Shown: positions 34,524-48,695, numbered from the stretch's first letter. The stretch is 64,000 bases of DNA from Rachycentron canadum (GCA_038496675.1 CM076649.1:18778337-18842336), one strand, 5' to 3'. A program made the numbers and translations. Notes: a model not told the origin generated them from the sequence alone.

Positions 34524-34566
<43 letters not shown>
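34524..34566. repeat. (CA)n microsatellite
   Basis: Pure AC run. Confidence 0.97.
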
Positions 34567-34569
<3 letters not shown>

Positions 34570-36714
34570 GTGGATACTGTAGAGAGCAGAATTACCAAGA
34601 GCCAGCAGCGGGCTTGGGATAAATTGCTGCAGAGACATCATTCTGTCACAGCGAATCTAATAGAAGCTGACCTTTCTCATGCTGTGCCAGAGACCACTGG
34701 TGCATGCACGAGGAGGGATGCCTCACCACTCACAGATCTGTCCCTGAACGAGCCAGACGCCGCACGCCGCAGGGACAAATGCAAAGTTATTTCCCCTCGT
34801 CCTCTATCAGCCCCTCCTCTCTCACAGCTGATACTTCGATAAGTGAGCAAAAAGCAGTGTATCTAAAGCAAACCGTAGCAGGTTAAGAGCATGCTAACGG
34901 GAGTTTAGAGAGCTGGGAGAAAAAAAGATATGGGTGTGGGAGCACATGGGTGGTTTGAACAGACATCATCCTGAACCTTGAGGGCAGGGAGACACAAGGT
35001 GGCAAGACAAAGCGTGTTGGCCTCTAAGCGCACTGTAAAAACTGTGCTTAATTGTAAGAAGCATAAACATGACACACACTTCAATGCTACTTAAAGGCAT
35101 TCCCCCTCAAATACTTCTCTTTGAGATGCTCCCTTTTGTCTCTTGTGAGAGTTCAGGCTACAATTATCAAAGTCGCTTCCAAAACAAGTCTTCCAGCCAT
35201 TTTTGTTTCTTCTCACCGCCCACTTTATGTCTGCATAATTATTATTGCATGGCAAAGGCTCAAAGTCTCTTCAACAAATGTAAATAATTTGGACATATTT
35301 TGTGCTTTGTTTGCAGTTTGTTTTGCTTGGAACCCATAAAGCGCATACGATATGTTGCATATAAATTAGTCCTTAGTTTCACTTTCAGATGCCAGCCTCA
35401 TATGTGCCTCCTGTTTTATCGGTTCCTGTCAAAAAGTGCTGTCACAAAGGCCAGTATGTAATTGTCTTGGTGTGAAGCCTCCGCTCAGCTACAGATAATG
35501 AGAGACTGTCACAATGGTTGCACTTCCCAAACCAGATTCTCCACCACTATTATCTCCAAGCAGCAAAATTATTTCCTGTAGCTAACAACTACAATTACAG
35601 CTGTCCTTACTTTTTTTTTTCTTTTTTTTTTTGGCTTTTGTTTAAGTCAAACAAGACAAAAGACAAAAAACGGGTCAGAGCAGTTTTAATAATGTTGTCT
35701 TCAGTCATTTTAGCACCTGGATGAAACTGTACTTGCAAGCGTTTTCAGTGTTTAGTTAGAGTTTAAAGGTAATTTGATCATAATGATAAACACAGTGAAA
35801 GTGTTGACTGTTGAATGTTCCTCGCAACTGCCAGCAGATCGACTCCTTGAATAAATACATCAGTTCGAGTCACTTCTCAGTTTAAAGCATATAGTTCCAA
35901 GTCAGTCCACATGTTGAAACCTACAACACAAGATAACCAAGCAGCCTGCAACTCAACAGGGTCCCAGACAAGCTGCTATTTGTTCTCCATTAGTTGAAGA
36001 CGAGCTCGTCTGTGCCACAGCTCAAGTCACGCTGTCAATAAATCCACATCTCTCAAACAGAACGTGTCTGATGACCCAAACTGCTGGAAGTTTTGCCTCA
36101 GAACAGCGCACACAGTCTCACCCTCATTTTGCCTTTCCCTTTGAAGAGATACACAAACACACACACACACATCTTCCTACGCAAGATGATTTCCCTTTCC
36201 CTTTGATTTAACTTTCTGCATTAGATCTATATTAATTTATTTTTCTTTTTGTTCTTATGTGTAAAATTTGCTTTTATTACAATGTTTCTATTGCGGTTGT
36301 TACAATTAAGTGTAACTACCTATGTTTTGTTCTCTCACCTGTGCCGCTTTGCACTGTTTGTTCCATATTGTGTTTATTTTGGTACCGAAATAAGACAGCC
36401 GCTGTGAAATAAATTTGAAAGCAAACAATGACTGCAGGAGCATTTGCTGACAACATAATTTGTAATTTAAGGCCCTTTCAGAGCTGCACCATGACGTGAT
36501 GACAATTTGACAGGGTGTGCTTATGTGTGAATAATGATTTACTTTAATGTAAATATTACAACAGCAATCTTAACTGGGACTTAGTAAAACACTTTCCAGC
36601 CTACATAATTATACTAAGTGGGACATTGATCACATTGAGTAAGGTACTGAAATTCTCTCTACGTGTATTTAAGCTTATTCTACTTTAGTTTTAACATTAA
36701 ACCTGAATAAAACA

Positions 36715-36761
36715 TTTCCTTTGGGGAAACACAACAAATTGTTGTGTTTCCCCGAAGGAAA
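36715..36761. repeat. near-perfect 47-bp palindrome
   Basis: Two 23-bp arms around a single central A. The left arm starts TTTCCTTTGGGGAAACACAA and the right arm is its reverse complement with one mismatch (T/C in CTTTGG versus CTTCGG). The inner 15 bp of each arm are perfect. It may be the end of a foldback or retroelement relic. Confidence 0.9.
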
Positions 36762-37397
36762 TTGTTAGCACAGCACGGACGTATTAACTTAATAAACTAA
36801 ATAAACATGGATAGTTATCTACTTACACATCCAACAGAGATGTGGCATCATTAGCATTCAATCCTCGCATTCATGTCTCTAGACCAGGAAACATTAGCTG
36901 TTAAGTGCTGTGCTACATTCACCAGGTGGTCGCTAACTTTGTGCATCTCAGTTTTGGTGCAAGGCAGATAGTGTTCAATGGGCTTAGCAGAGGTAAGAAT
37001 GTTTTCACTGGTTCCTGTTGCTGATAGAAAAAAACTGATGAGAGCCGTGAGAGTGAACCAAAACAGTAATGTTGAATGTCATAAAACCAAAACAATGAGT
37101 GGAGAAGCACTAAAAAGCTTTGTCGCACTCAGGGGACACTGTATCATCACCATGTGCAAAGCCTTTCACATTAAACATAACTGTTTGACCTTTGCTGCAT
37201 ATAGAAATTTGAATGAGTGCAGCTTTAACATGCCGTGAGACAACCGAAAACACTGAGTATCACCGCTGTTCTTCAACAGTGTTACCAAACATCAAATGAA
37301 CATTTTGGATCATGAGAGTGTAATATGATGTCAATGGTACTGTCTCTTGGCTCAATGACAATAGAAAGATGAAAATGAAGTTTTGAACCCTATTAAC

Positions 37398-37697
37398 ATG
37401 TTCATCCATCCATGCATCCATTATCTATACCACTTATCTATCAGGGTTGTACGGGGGCTGAAGTCAATCCCAGCTGACATTGGGGGAGGGCAGAGTTCAC
37501 CCTGGACAAGTCGCCAGTTTATCGCAGGGATGAAATATAGAGACATACAGAGACAAACAACCAATCACACTGACACTCACACTGACAGGCAATTTAGAGT
37601 CATTGATTAACCTAAACGTGCATGTCTTTGGACTGTGGGAGGAAGTCAGAGAACCTGGAGACAACAGTGCTAACCACTGCACCACGCGTCACCCTGT
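37398..37697 (-). repeat. tRNA-like SINE-type fish repeat, antisense copy
   Basis: Read on the minus strand it gives GTGCAGTGGTTAGCACTG, CCAAAGACATGCACGTTTAG, GACTCTAAATTGCCTGTCAG and a tail matching CCTGCGATAAACTGGCGACT and GTCCAGGGTGAACTCTGCCC. This is a very common teleost repeat with a polymerase III A-box-like head. The related sense copy is at 54215-54447. Confidence 0.75.
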
Positions 37698-39696
37698 TAA
37701 CATGTCTAATATGGTAGTTTACATAATACAATCATTAGTTAAATAAGCAGTCGACGCCATGACAGAGTATTTCCACCTAGGAACTACAGTGAAACAATGA
37801 CAGTCTACCAAGCTAACAAACAACATAAACAACTCATATGTCCGACTCCTCATCTGAGTCTGGGTCTGACTGAGGCTCAGACATGAGTACGAGTCTCTTC
37901 ATACTCTGCTCTCTCACCTGTCAAACTGGAGCAAGCAGTGGAGGTGGGAGGGGCACAAGGCCTGATCCAGATTTCTCAGTAAATGCTTCCATCCCCAGTT
38001 TTCCTTTTTTTCACTTTTTATGAGGGAAAACCATGTTGAACTAAATATTAATCAGGAGAGTATTTTACATAGTTAAAAACATGTCTGGAGAGGAACTTTA
38101 ACTGACAGATGAACCAATTAATGTTACATATTCTATGTCAGGACTTTACATTTTAGCAAATTAAGTGAGCTGTTATAATCCATTTATTAGAATTATACAT
38201 TTTTAATTTCAGTAATCAATAAAAGATCACATAGATTTTAGTAATTCAATCCTGACATTAAACTGTTCCCGTATAACGCCACAATTTGCATTTCTCCAGT
38301 CTATAGCAACAGCTGCCTGAGTCTGTTGTGAAATCTATCCCTTCCAACTGGGAGGTTGCAAGTCTTGCCTCATGACCCTGTTGTAAGCACTGGGACAATA
38401 CCTGCTTTGTTTCCCACAGTGTTAACCTGACTGGCGCAAGGCTCAGATTAGCTTTCGTTTTGAGTGGATGTGCACACAGGATTTCTTTAAAATGCACTTT
38501 ACTTTAAATAAAGCTCCATTTCATAAATTTACAATAACATAAAAAAAAAAAATCCTTTTGTCTTTTGTGGTGTTTTCTTCACTAACCTTTTGATGTCTTC
38601 AAGGTAAATCAGTGTTGGTACTTCTAGTAGTAATGATGTCAGTACAGTTCCAGGACAAAAAAGTGACAGTGAAACCCTGTGTCAACCTGCGTATGCATAA
38701 TATTATGCTAATTGTCATGCTCAACTGCCTCTTCCAAGTGCATGCCCTTGTGACAGAGTTCATCAGCGAGAGCTGTCGTCTGTGGGAATAAATCCAGAGA
38801 GAACAGCACAAGCCACGAGCATCAGTTATCTTTTGTGGGAAGGACACAACTAACTGCCTCCTAACACCGAGCTGCTGTCTATACACACAGCAGTCACCTC
38901 AGAGGTGGTTTTTCCAATTTCCTCTCGCCCTCAGAAGTTGTGTAGGACGCCATAAATCAAGAGGAAAATGGTGGGTGTCAGGAGGCCTCACAGCAGGACT
39001 CATCTCTTCACAGGCTGCCTTGAGTTATAGTCACATTCTTTTACTGTATTTATGTTGGGGGATCGAGATGGATCAGCTGGCAATACACAGGAGATAATGT
39101 TGGGATTCCCATGAGCAATCCCAGAGCATGTGTCTTTAACAATGCCACTGAATTTAGGATCAGTGCAGGATTCCTGGAAATTTTCAAAACTACACTGTAT
39201 TCCACACTCTACAGACATACAACAAGGAAGTTTAATTCATTTTACGCTGACCTTTCCGAGATGGTGGTGATTCATAGTACAGGAAGTAAATAATCTTGCC
39301 TTTTCTGCATTAAATGAAAAGATAAAAGCTGCAGACCCATCTTCAGAATAACTGCGGCATGCTCCGAGGGAAACAATTTGTGAAACTTCAGAGTACTTCT
39401 AGACCCATGTTATTTCAGCACAAATGGGCGTCCTGCTAGCTCCCAGTGGCAGCACTCTGTGCCAGCTGAACGCATCCTGCTGCTGCTCTGCTAGCTAGAG
39501 CAGCACTCAGCCACCGTTGGCTAATGGACTGCTTAAAGTGAGAGGAGGCACAGCGACTGTGGGCCCCGTGCACCAGAATGGCTGGCGTGCTGCAGGTGCA
39601 GACTGTGGCCACACAAAGAGGCAGAGGCTGGAGCACATGAGTCAGTGTGTGAGTGTTTGTTTGCTTGCCTGCTTTGCTCCCCTCCATTTCTTCAAA

Positions 39697-39725
39697 CACA
39701 CACACACACACGCACACACACACAC
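39697..39725. repeat. (CA)n microsatellite, interrupted
   Basis: AC run with one CGC interruption. Confidence 0.9.
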
Positions 39726-40686
39726 TCCCATTGCTTAAGCTTTTCCATATTCCCAGGAGAGCAGGGCACTCTCCAAAATATTTTGGCTACAGGCCGATTC
39801 ACATTCTCCATGCCAGGATGCAGAAAATGAAGCCATGGCACGGCTATCTAAGGCTCTTCCACATGCATGCAAAATACTGCAGTGCTACGACAGTGAGAGT
39901 GGAGGACACACAGGGAAGAGGGGAGAAGGAGACAACGTGTGCGGTGTCTCTGTAACAAATTACTGGACTGATCCACAACCAAGAGATTATCTCACACAAA
40001 ACACTATGGCAACAGTGCCTGCAGCATCACCCACTGTCCCTGTCATGGCCCATTTGAAGCTCGTTCCCCAAGTGCCCGTGGGAGAAGGCGGCACAAGGCC
40101 ACACCATATGGTATTCTGTGTGGCGGGCTGCAACACGCTACAGGAGAGCTGAGCTGCAAAAGGAAGGATCCTGTCCATCGGATTAATTAATGTGTCTATG
40201 ATCCAGGATTTTTTCTTCACAACTGGGCCAGAGACCCTGCACCACACTGCACCTTTACCAAGCCGTTCAAATATGCACAAAGGCATCATGCTTTACATGT
40301 AGAACAGCCCGCTGATCTTGACTGGAGATGAAGACACAAGGTCTGGAAAGAGGCATGTTTGGGGCTATTATATTTTATCTCTCCTTTCTCTCTTTCTTTC
40401 TACTTTTCCGCCAATGCCCTTTGTGATCTGATATGCCCGGAATAATAAGCAGTTAGTGTGTTATCTGCTAACTGCTCCATTACGATACGCAGATAAAGCT
40501 GCAATGATCGCAGCAGGTGCAGCCCAGCAGCAGTGCTCCGTAATAACAGTGCAAGTCGTTACAGTGACATGCAATTATCATGTGCTGAGGATGAGAATTT
40601 AGCTTTAAATAATCATCAGAACGTCAAAACTAAAATTAGCTTTGGCGTGTTTAGCATTTATATTAAGGTTGTACTGATAAGATGGT

Positions 40687-40689
<3 letters not shown>

Positions 40690-40745
<56 letters not shown>

Positions 40746-41139
40746 NNNNNNNNNNNNNNNNNNNNNNNNNNNNNNNNNNNNNNNNNNNNNNNNNNNNNNN
40801 NNNNNNNNNNNNNNNNNNNNNNNNNNNNNNNNNNNNNNNNNNNNNNNNNNNNNNNNNNNNNNNNNNNNNNNNNNNNNNNNNNNNNNNNNNNNNNNNNNNN
40901 NNNNNNNNNNNNNNNNNNNNNNNNNNNNNNNNNNNNNNNNNNNNNNNNNNNNNNNNNNNNNNNNNNNNNNNNNNNNNNNNNNNNNNNNNNNNNNNNNNNN
41001 NNNNNNNNNNNNNNNNNNNNNNNNNNNNNNNNNNNNNNNNNNNNNNNNNNNNNNNNNNNNNNNNNNNNNNNNNNNNNNNNNNNNNNNNNNNNNNNNNNNN
41101 NNNNNNNNNNNNNNNNNNNNNNNNNNNNNNNNNNNNNNN

Positions 41140-41195
<56 letters not shown>
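40690..41195. repeat. (CT)n microsatellite split by an assembly gap
   Basis: A pure CT run (40690-40745) leads into 394 N (40746-41139), and CT resumes (41140-41195). The gap is probably the unread middle of one long CT array. Frames translated through the N block are meaningless. Confidence 0.97.
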
Positions 41196-41198
<3 letters not shown>

Positions 41199-41899
41199 AC
41201 ACGTACACAGTTTGATAATAAAACCAACCAGGAATGAAGCTAATAGGTGTTTGTATTGACTTTGCAAAGAGCAAAGAGTCCAGCTACTTCTTTGGACACA
41301 CAGGGTCCTTATATTCAGATCTTTTTTTTTTTCTTTTTTTCAATAAAAAAATATATATATAAGTCAATCTGGACATGTATCTGTGTCTGTGTTTTGATTA
41401 AAATAAAATGTATTAAAATTTTATTTCAAAAATACCATCTGGGCTGAAAGCACTACAGATGGGCCAGATGCTGTATTCTGAATTTTCAAAATGAATTTAC
41501 AGTAAACATCCGCAGACAGAAAAGAGTACCACAGCTCTGCACTGAATCAGTTAACTCAAAAAACATGATGAAACTCAATGACTAAACAGAAAATAAGCAA
41601 AAACAATAAATGACAACACAATGGCTGAATATTTCACAACAGCAAAGAAGCAGGAACTGGGGCAATGTGGCTTTTGTTTATTTAAGTCAACTGTGAAATC
41701 ACTACAGGCTATGTTTGTGCACTAAAGATAACAGTTACAGTTTGCATTTAGCCGCATTTATCTCTTGTGAGGCATCAAAACGTCTCCACCGCCCACCTGC
41801 TCTGCTGTGAACTCTCACTTTTAGCTGTGACAGTTATTGTATCATTCTTATGCTTTGTTTGATTGTTTTAATTTATAATCATGATCATCATCCATTCTA

Positions 41900-41921
41900 T
41901 ATATATATATATATATATATA
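41900..41921. repeat. (TA)n microsatellite
   Basis: Pure AT run. Confidence 0.9.
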
Positions 41922-43582
41922 TTCAGTAATTCTGAATGACCTTTTTAGTGGCAGAGTCCAACATGTCTATGGTCAATTCAAGTTTCCTGCTGCAGCACGA
42001 AGGAATCACAGGAAGTGTAATGACGATGGAACTAATGTTAATGCTATGAGACATCCTACTGCCCCTGCTTTTCATGAAAACCGTTAAACTGATCAACCAC
42101 ACCATTGTGAAGCATTGTGAAGCAGCCACAGAAAAGAAAGAATGTGTTCGTCATCAGATCTTTGTTGACTGACTTCTTCATTAAGATAACACTAGTTTGT
42201 TTGGTTGCTGTGCAATTAGACACTTCAGCTCTCTTCTGTTGTATTTCTGAGAAAGTAGCTGCTTAAAGAGCATTTCCTGTGGACTTAAGCTGTCACCACA
42301 GCAACTGCAGGTGTTGCCAAATCAACAACAATATGTAGGAAGTATCTTAGGGATTACCACTTTAAAACCACCTATGATGTGCCAATGGGCCTACAGGTAG
42401 GGAAAGACTATATTATAACTTTATCAGTAGGAGTTTTTTCCACCTCTCTCTTTTCTTTGTGTATTACCAGTACATTTTATGAGTCATGCTTGTTATAAAA
42501 ACAGTGTTTACTGTCAAGGTGATAATCACTCATTTTGCAGCAGCAGGAACCTAACAATTTTTGGTTACACAGGACCTTAAAATGCAGATAAAAACATCAT
42601 CTATCAATTACTTTTAGAAAATATGCACACTTTTAGAGGAAAAAGACTAAACCAAGTCAAACTGAACGATATCTGTTTAGGGGTAAAACGACCTTGTATC
42701 ATGGACGATCTTACTTTGGTATACAATCTGCTTTCCAGATGAATTGCACAGACTGTGTCATTAAAACCTGCTATATTTAGATATTTAATTTAAAAGTTGA
42801 ATCACTGCAATCCACATCTCGTTAACTGTTGAACGAGCTAGCCCGCTAACTGCACCTGATGACAGAGGTGCTTGTTCTGCTCTACAGCCTCGGTGAGTTT
42901 GGTGTAGCTCTACATGTACCAGTTCTCCACCTGAGCAGAACAGGAAACACTGTCACCAGCTGCAGTCCAAGATGGTGGAGTTGCAGTCCACCCACGGGAC
43001 GAGAGACCTGTCTGCAGGCAGGGAGACAGGCACGACAGCCAAATTAAAACACTTAAATATCGCACCCCATAAATAAATTACAGAGCTGTCCAAACAAAGT
43101 GTGATTGGTTGTGACACGAGTAGCAGCAAGCAGACAACATATGAAAGTGTCAAGATAGTCAGGACTTTCAGAATAAAATCAGAATGGAGGCAGGGTAGGT
43201 AGATCATAATTCAGATCGTGGATTGAGATTATACAAAAAAAATGATCATATGATCTCTTGGCCAGATTTCCCACCCCTACATTAATTTCAAACATTTCAA
43301 ACCTGTGGTTATTTTACGCTCTTTCTATTTTATGCTTTACCCAACTTTTCATTCAGCACTATGTCACCATTGCAAACATTGCAAACACCACTGAAACAAG
43401 CTGCCCAACATCTCCCTGATGTGAAGTCTCAGAGAATAAGTCAAAATGAGAAGCTCAGTCCAGAGTATAATCAAAGATTTTCCAGTAGTGCATGGTTCAA
43501 CAAGCCATACATCTGAACTCAGTTCACAGGATCCACCAGATCAAATGGCACACAGATAAATCTGCTTTACAAAAACACAAAA

Positions 43583-43640
43583 TGTGTGTGTGTGTGTGTG
43601 CGTGTGTGCGTGCGTGCGTGCGTGCGTGTGTGCGTGTGTC
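43583..43640. repeat. (GT)n/(GTGC)n compound microsatellite
   Basis: GT run turning into CGTG tetramers. Confidence 0.92.
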
Positions 43641-46328
43641 TGTTTGCTCTCTGCGGTATGAGACTCGCCACAGCAGACACTACCATGCTTACTGCCATCG
43701 ATCTGTCCTCCTCAAAGTGTCTTGTGTCCTCTGCTGCTTGTCCTTAAAAAGCAACACGGAGAGAGGGTTCAGGGCAGCGCACAGCCCTGTTCAACATCTG
43801 TGGTACAATCTGCCAGTGGAGGCTGAGCATTTGTGCCACAAGGTTACACAGAAACACAGTGAAGTTAGAGGACAGGAGCCAGATAAACACTCAGATACAG
43901 ACTCATCTCATGTCTGTTGTTTTGTTTGTTGTTAAATTATCTGTTTGAGTGATGACATGATCTTTAAAAATGTCTTTTAACATTTGAGAATCATAATCAA
44001 TAGAGGACAGAAACATATTGACTTCATTCACTTTAAGAAGACATGGTATTTGAATACATTATTTCAAAAAAAGCAAACAAGTTTGGGCAATTAGGTGGCT
44101 ATTAGCTGCTAATCCTGTTTTAAAGCTGCAAGTATTACTTCAAGTCAATTCATAATCTAGTTTACTTTTTGACTGACTGACTTAAATGTCAAAAATAATG
44201 ACAAAAGACAAGAACATCTTTTTGAGACGCAGTCAAGAAGCAACTGTTTGGCATTTCCATTCAGTAGACAACTATAACAATTAATCGATAAGCAAAACTA
44301 TCATTCTGTTAATTCTCTGTTGCTGCTGGGAAAGAGCAGATGAGGTTCTGTTGTGTCTCACGCCTGACTAAACTGCACATTTCGAGATTTTCTAAACGTC
44401 GCCTGAAGAGGTGAAAAACATTATTACATTATAAACAGTATTGTATAGAAGGGCAGCCAGGAGACTGTTCCACATCTTATTAAGATGTTTTTTTTTTTTT
44501 TTTTTTGCTTAACCACTGAAAAACCAAATTGAAGATGAGATTGATTCTAAAACTCATTTATTTTCTTTTGCAAATATGCAGACTGATTATAACAGAGAGA
44601 AAGACTGAGGCTGTCTCTTCTAATTCAAAGTAAACCTACTGTTGCTGCACTCAAGCTTCTACTGATTTCATCTAGTTTAATTAAGATGAAGAAGAAAGCT
44701 GAAGTCTCACTTCAGACTCTAATAAAGTCTAAAATGTTCTTGGTCTCCGGGAAATCTTATAACTAACTTGGTTACAACAAGACAAACAGGATTAAAGTAT
44801 CCAGCAAACCAAAGTGTGCTGATAATTTCAAGTCTTTGTGTCTCATATAAGTATTAAAAACTCTAATAAATAGAGGATTCATAAGATCTCATGTATCAAG
44901 AAAGTGTGCTGGTTCATAAATTCTTCAGGAAATAGGCCCCTACAGTTTTTCAGTTTGTGCATTAAAGCAGTATTCATTAGGAGTGTGTCAAATGTGTGCA
45001 GTGCAAGAGACGTGTGGCACCAGAGAAAGGAAAAGGCCCAGCAGTGCTGTTGTTAGGACAGTGAAGAAGTGTTTTCACTCCTCCATGTTAAACACAAGCT
45101 CCTGCAGTTTCTAGATTTAAGATTTTCATGCCTTAGCTTCGTATTTACAACCACACTGACCTCAGAGCAGGTTCAGCCTCACACTGGAAACAGTGGACAC
45201 TGCTCCTAGAAAAGATGCATGGAGCTGAAATCTTATGTTTAACAAACAGAGAACCAAATGATTCATAGATTGAATGTGAAACAGTCCAGCTATCATAGTC
45301 ACTAATTCACAGTTACTTTGATTATGGATGAAAGCTAATAATTATGAGATTAAACTCATCGGTATGATAAAAGTAGTGAGAAACACACAGCTCTCTAGGG
45401 ACTCGTGTCCATGTTTCTAATCAACATCTTGACATTTTGGTCTGACATTGTTCTGGTGGATTTCTAATGAAAATCAAATCAATCAATCAAATCTTGAAAG
45501 ATATTTATGTAAAGTTCATGTACTAATTTTACCTCCTACAAACATCACTCTGTCCATGTTACATTGCAGAATCAATGAAACCTAACACTTTGGCCTGCAT
45601 GTAAATCTTATTTTGTTCTGCTTTAAGCCAGAAGCATTCCTGGGCCCATAAATACAATGGGACTGCAGTGTGAGATGCCTCTGTCAAGCGGTGGTCCTGA
45701 GTGAAAGCGGGAGGCATCATTGGAAAGCTGTGAAACATTTAGTAAGAGAAGGGATTCAGCATTTATTGACTCTTATGATCTGCAGTGCTGGATGTTCACA
45801 GAGTAAACGCTACAGCCTGACAAGTTAAGATGGAATGGCTCGAATTCACCCAAATTCAAATCCCAATCCCTTTATGAAGTATTTCAGAGTCGCCTTAAGT
45901 CTTTTTTTCCTGCATTTGCAGAAAGAGAAGAAGGAAGAAAGGCCCAAGAAAGGCACTTCCTCTAAAGTGCTGGCCAGCCTCAAGTAATCTTGTCCTATTC
46001 AGGCCATATTTCACTCTCCCACTGCCACGTGGTATCATACATATGAAGAAGTGTTCTATTGTGCCACACATTATAGTCTCAGGAGGAGAAAAACAGCATT
46101 CAGACAAACAGTGTAAACCCGCAGGGAGAAATAATCCATGGGCTGACACAGTTATGCAACACAAAGTTACTCCAGAATTTGACTGGAGTTCACACTGGGA
46201 CACCCAGCAGACTCGTCACTGCCTCCATGAGCATGAATCCCTACTGGAAAATTACACAGGGGAAATGTTCACACACGCACGTACACACACATGTAGCACA
46301 GTCAGGTTCTGGAGGTACAACTATTAAC

Positions 46329-46351
46329 AAACTCACACACACAAACACAAA

Positions 46352-46406
<55 letters not shown>

Positions 46407-46421
46407 ATACACACACACTGA
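46329..46421. repeat. (CA)n microsatellite, interrupted
   Basis: Long AC run with AA and AT interruptions. Confidence 0.95.
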
Positions 46422-46602
46422 GGGAACACACACTTGGACTGAGATGACCATGTTACTGCAAATTACACACACAGTCAAACACACCCTCACACATCAGCCA
46501 CTGCATTGTGTTTATATGATGGCGCAAATGCTCATCCAATCTCTGCTATCCTCCCACTAAGAGCATGCCAAGAGCCACTGCGGCACAGGAAACTTACCGC
46601 AT

Positions 46603-46625
46603 CTGTGTGTGTGTGTGTGTGTGTG
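46603..46625. repeat. (GT)n microsatellite
   Basis: Short pure GT run. Confidence 0.9.
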
Positions 46626-47264
46626 AGGTGGGCGGAGTAGTGCACTTTTTGTCAAGCAGCCCTGTCTTCCTTTGTGATGTAGTACATTGCAGTGAGTGAC
46701 AATTTTCGCTTGAAAGCCAATGATAAAGAAACACAGTGTAAAAGTTGGCGCACTGTGCAGATAAACAAAGCATACAACGAAGCTACAGCTACACAAATGC
46801 AAACTATAAAACCCTGGTGTTCACTGAGCTATGCCTCAACAATGTGAGGGAAATCTTATTGTAATTTTTCAGACCAATATGTCGATTTAAGAGGCTTGAT
46901 TTCAATAAATCAAACTCTAGGCTTGTCCTGGTGATCTACATAGTATTAAACAAGATATTATGTGCCATTTAAAATCACAAACTTTTTTTTTTTTTTTCAC
47001 AGTTTGCTAGAGACGTCGAAAAGAATTGACATTTTTCTACAGGAAAAGTTACTGCTCATGTTGAATAAGATATTTCAGAGCTATTGAGTGAAGCTTAAAA
47101 TAACAATATGATATACTATACTATATATAGCAAAAATATACAATCCATTATCCAGAGTTAATGCTGTTTATTATAGCTGGCAAAATAGTTGATCTTTATC
47201 TCTCTTCACTTAATCTCCTGGCTAAAGCATTTGCAATTAACTTGGCTCTTGTTATAAACTTAAT

Positions 47265-47286
47265 ATAATATATATATATATATATA
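47265..47286. repeat. (TA)n microsatellite
   Basis: Pure AT run. Confidence 0.88.
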
Positions 47287-47682
47287 ACAAGACGATGCAA
47301 ATCCAATGAGTAAAAGGTGGGTTTTAGACCTGCCGCTTACACAGGTAGGAGCCATGAACATACACATCACACAACACAACAATTGCAAAGCTAATATCTG
47401 TAATTCCTGAGTCACTGAGGCTTTATATGCATCTTTAAGTTATAAATAAAACATATGGAACAAAGTTAACTTTTTATTGTGGAGGTACAACATTAAAGAG
47501 CTGCTAGTTACTCCCCGCACACAGCTCTGCTGCAGCTCCCCACAAACGTCTCAAACACACAGTCTGGTCTGGTGTCTGCTGAAGCCAAAAATCACTCTGT
47601 TCAATTAGGCTGAAGGTGGGTGGCAGTCTCTAATTCACCACAAACCGTGCCTTTGGCTAACATCTTGTCACAGCCTGACATC

Positions 47683-47722
47683 AGTGTGTGTGTGTGTGTC
47701 TGTGTGTGTGTGTGCGTCTGTG
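47683..47722. repeat. (GT)n microsatellite, interrupted
   Basis: GT run with CT and GC interruptions. Confidence 0.92.
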
Positions 47723-48628
47723 TGGCTCGACCTGTTCTTGCCCTGGACTCTTTGTCACCTCAGAGACCCTCACGGATCAATAGCAGAAAGCATTACACAT
47801 AATCTCCTGTTTAATATGCTTGTCCTGAGCCCTGGGTATAATTGGAACCGTTAGTAAAAACCTGCCAGTTATAAAATCTATCACTCTGTGCTAAACAAGG
47901 GCTGACCTGGAACCTGAGTGGATGAATAATTGAGGAGGAGAGGAGGGTCTGAGTGCCGCAAGCACCCTACCCATAATTCTTCTCGATCACCAAAGCCTGT
48001 AAATTATCTACAAGAATACTCAGCGGCACAAGAAGCTACTTATCATGTGATGCAACTTGTCAATGTTCAATTCCCTTACGTGTGCAGTGATGTTCTACAT
48101 TCATGCTGATGTTTGTCTCTGTTTATTAGGAGTTATCATCGGATTTTCAGATCAGCAGCGTCGTCGCTGGTTATGATTCCCCTCCTTATTCCTGCATGCA
48201 CCCTCTTGAATAATGCATTCCTCTACTAAAAGGCAACTTCTATGTCCTCCTTAAGAGATAAAGAGTCACCCTGTGACACCTCTAACGAACACTACAAGAA
48301 GAAATGCAACTAATGCCAGTAGAAGGGTTTCTTTTTGCCCTCTTTTTTTTTTAATTTTGGGTTTTTTTCTAGGCTACAGTGAAAGCCAAATCAAAATGTC
48401 GGACTTGTCCAATTCTTTGAATGTACTCTATTTATTAGCTCTATTAAAGGATGCAATTCATATCAGATATGTGAGCAGACAGTGTTATTTAAAAGGGGCC
48501 AAATATCAAATGCACATGTGTAAAGCTGCATCTTACATGTTCCTTGGCCTTTTACTAACATAGAAACCCTAATCAACCTTTGGGGTGCCACTTTCTCATT
48601 AGTCGCCACTTATATGCAAATCATATGT

Positions 48629-48695
48629 GGTTAATAAATAATTCACTCATGATTCTGGGTTATAAATCATGAGTGAATTAGGTTATTTATAACCC
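48629..48695. repeat. hairpin-forming inverted repeat
   Basis: Perfect 15-bp arms AATTCACTCATGATT (48640-48654) and AATCATGAGTGAATT (48665-48679) around a 10-nt loop, with imperfect outer arms GGTTAATAAAT and ATTTATAACC. A second short inverted repeat (GTCACCAG...CTGGTGAC, about 48718-48750) follows. It may be a MITE relic. Confidence 0.8.

Larger units (their letters stand above)
27845..40689. other. upstream or first-intron DNA of epb41l1, no coding gene supported
   Basis: 12.8 kb without an exon I can support. It contains repeats at 29185-29470, 29645-29735, 33405-33760 and 37398-37697, the microsatellite 34524-34566, an X-box palindrome (32092-32105) and the 47-bp palindrome (36715-36761). 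Open frames are short or low in complexity. Because the start exon has a clear acceptor, at least one non-coding 5' exon must lie somewhere to the right of 27844. Confidence 0.55.

Noticed and set aside
40533..41267. Open frames of 177-234 codons on both strands
   Set aside because: Made of CT-repeat translation (SLSL, RERE) and unknown bases in the assembly gap.
43492..43935. 147-codon open frame on the plus strand
   Set aside because: A large part translates a GT/GTGC microsatellite (CVCVCACVRACVRA); the rest has no recognisable domain.
48273..48563. 96-codon open frame with a hydrophobic segment
   Set aside because: Includes a T-homopolymer-encoded Phe stretch and shows no homology; probably chance.
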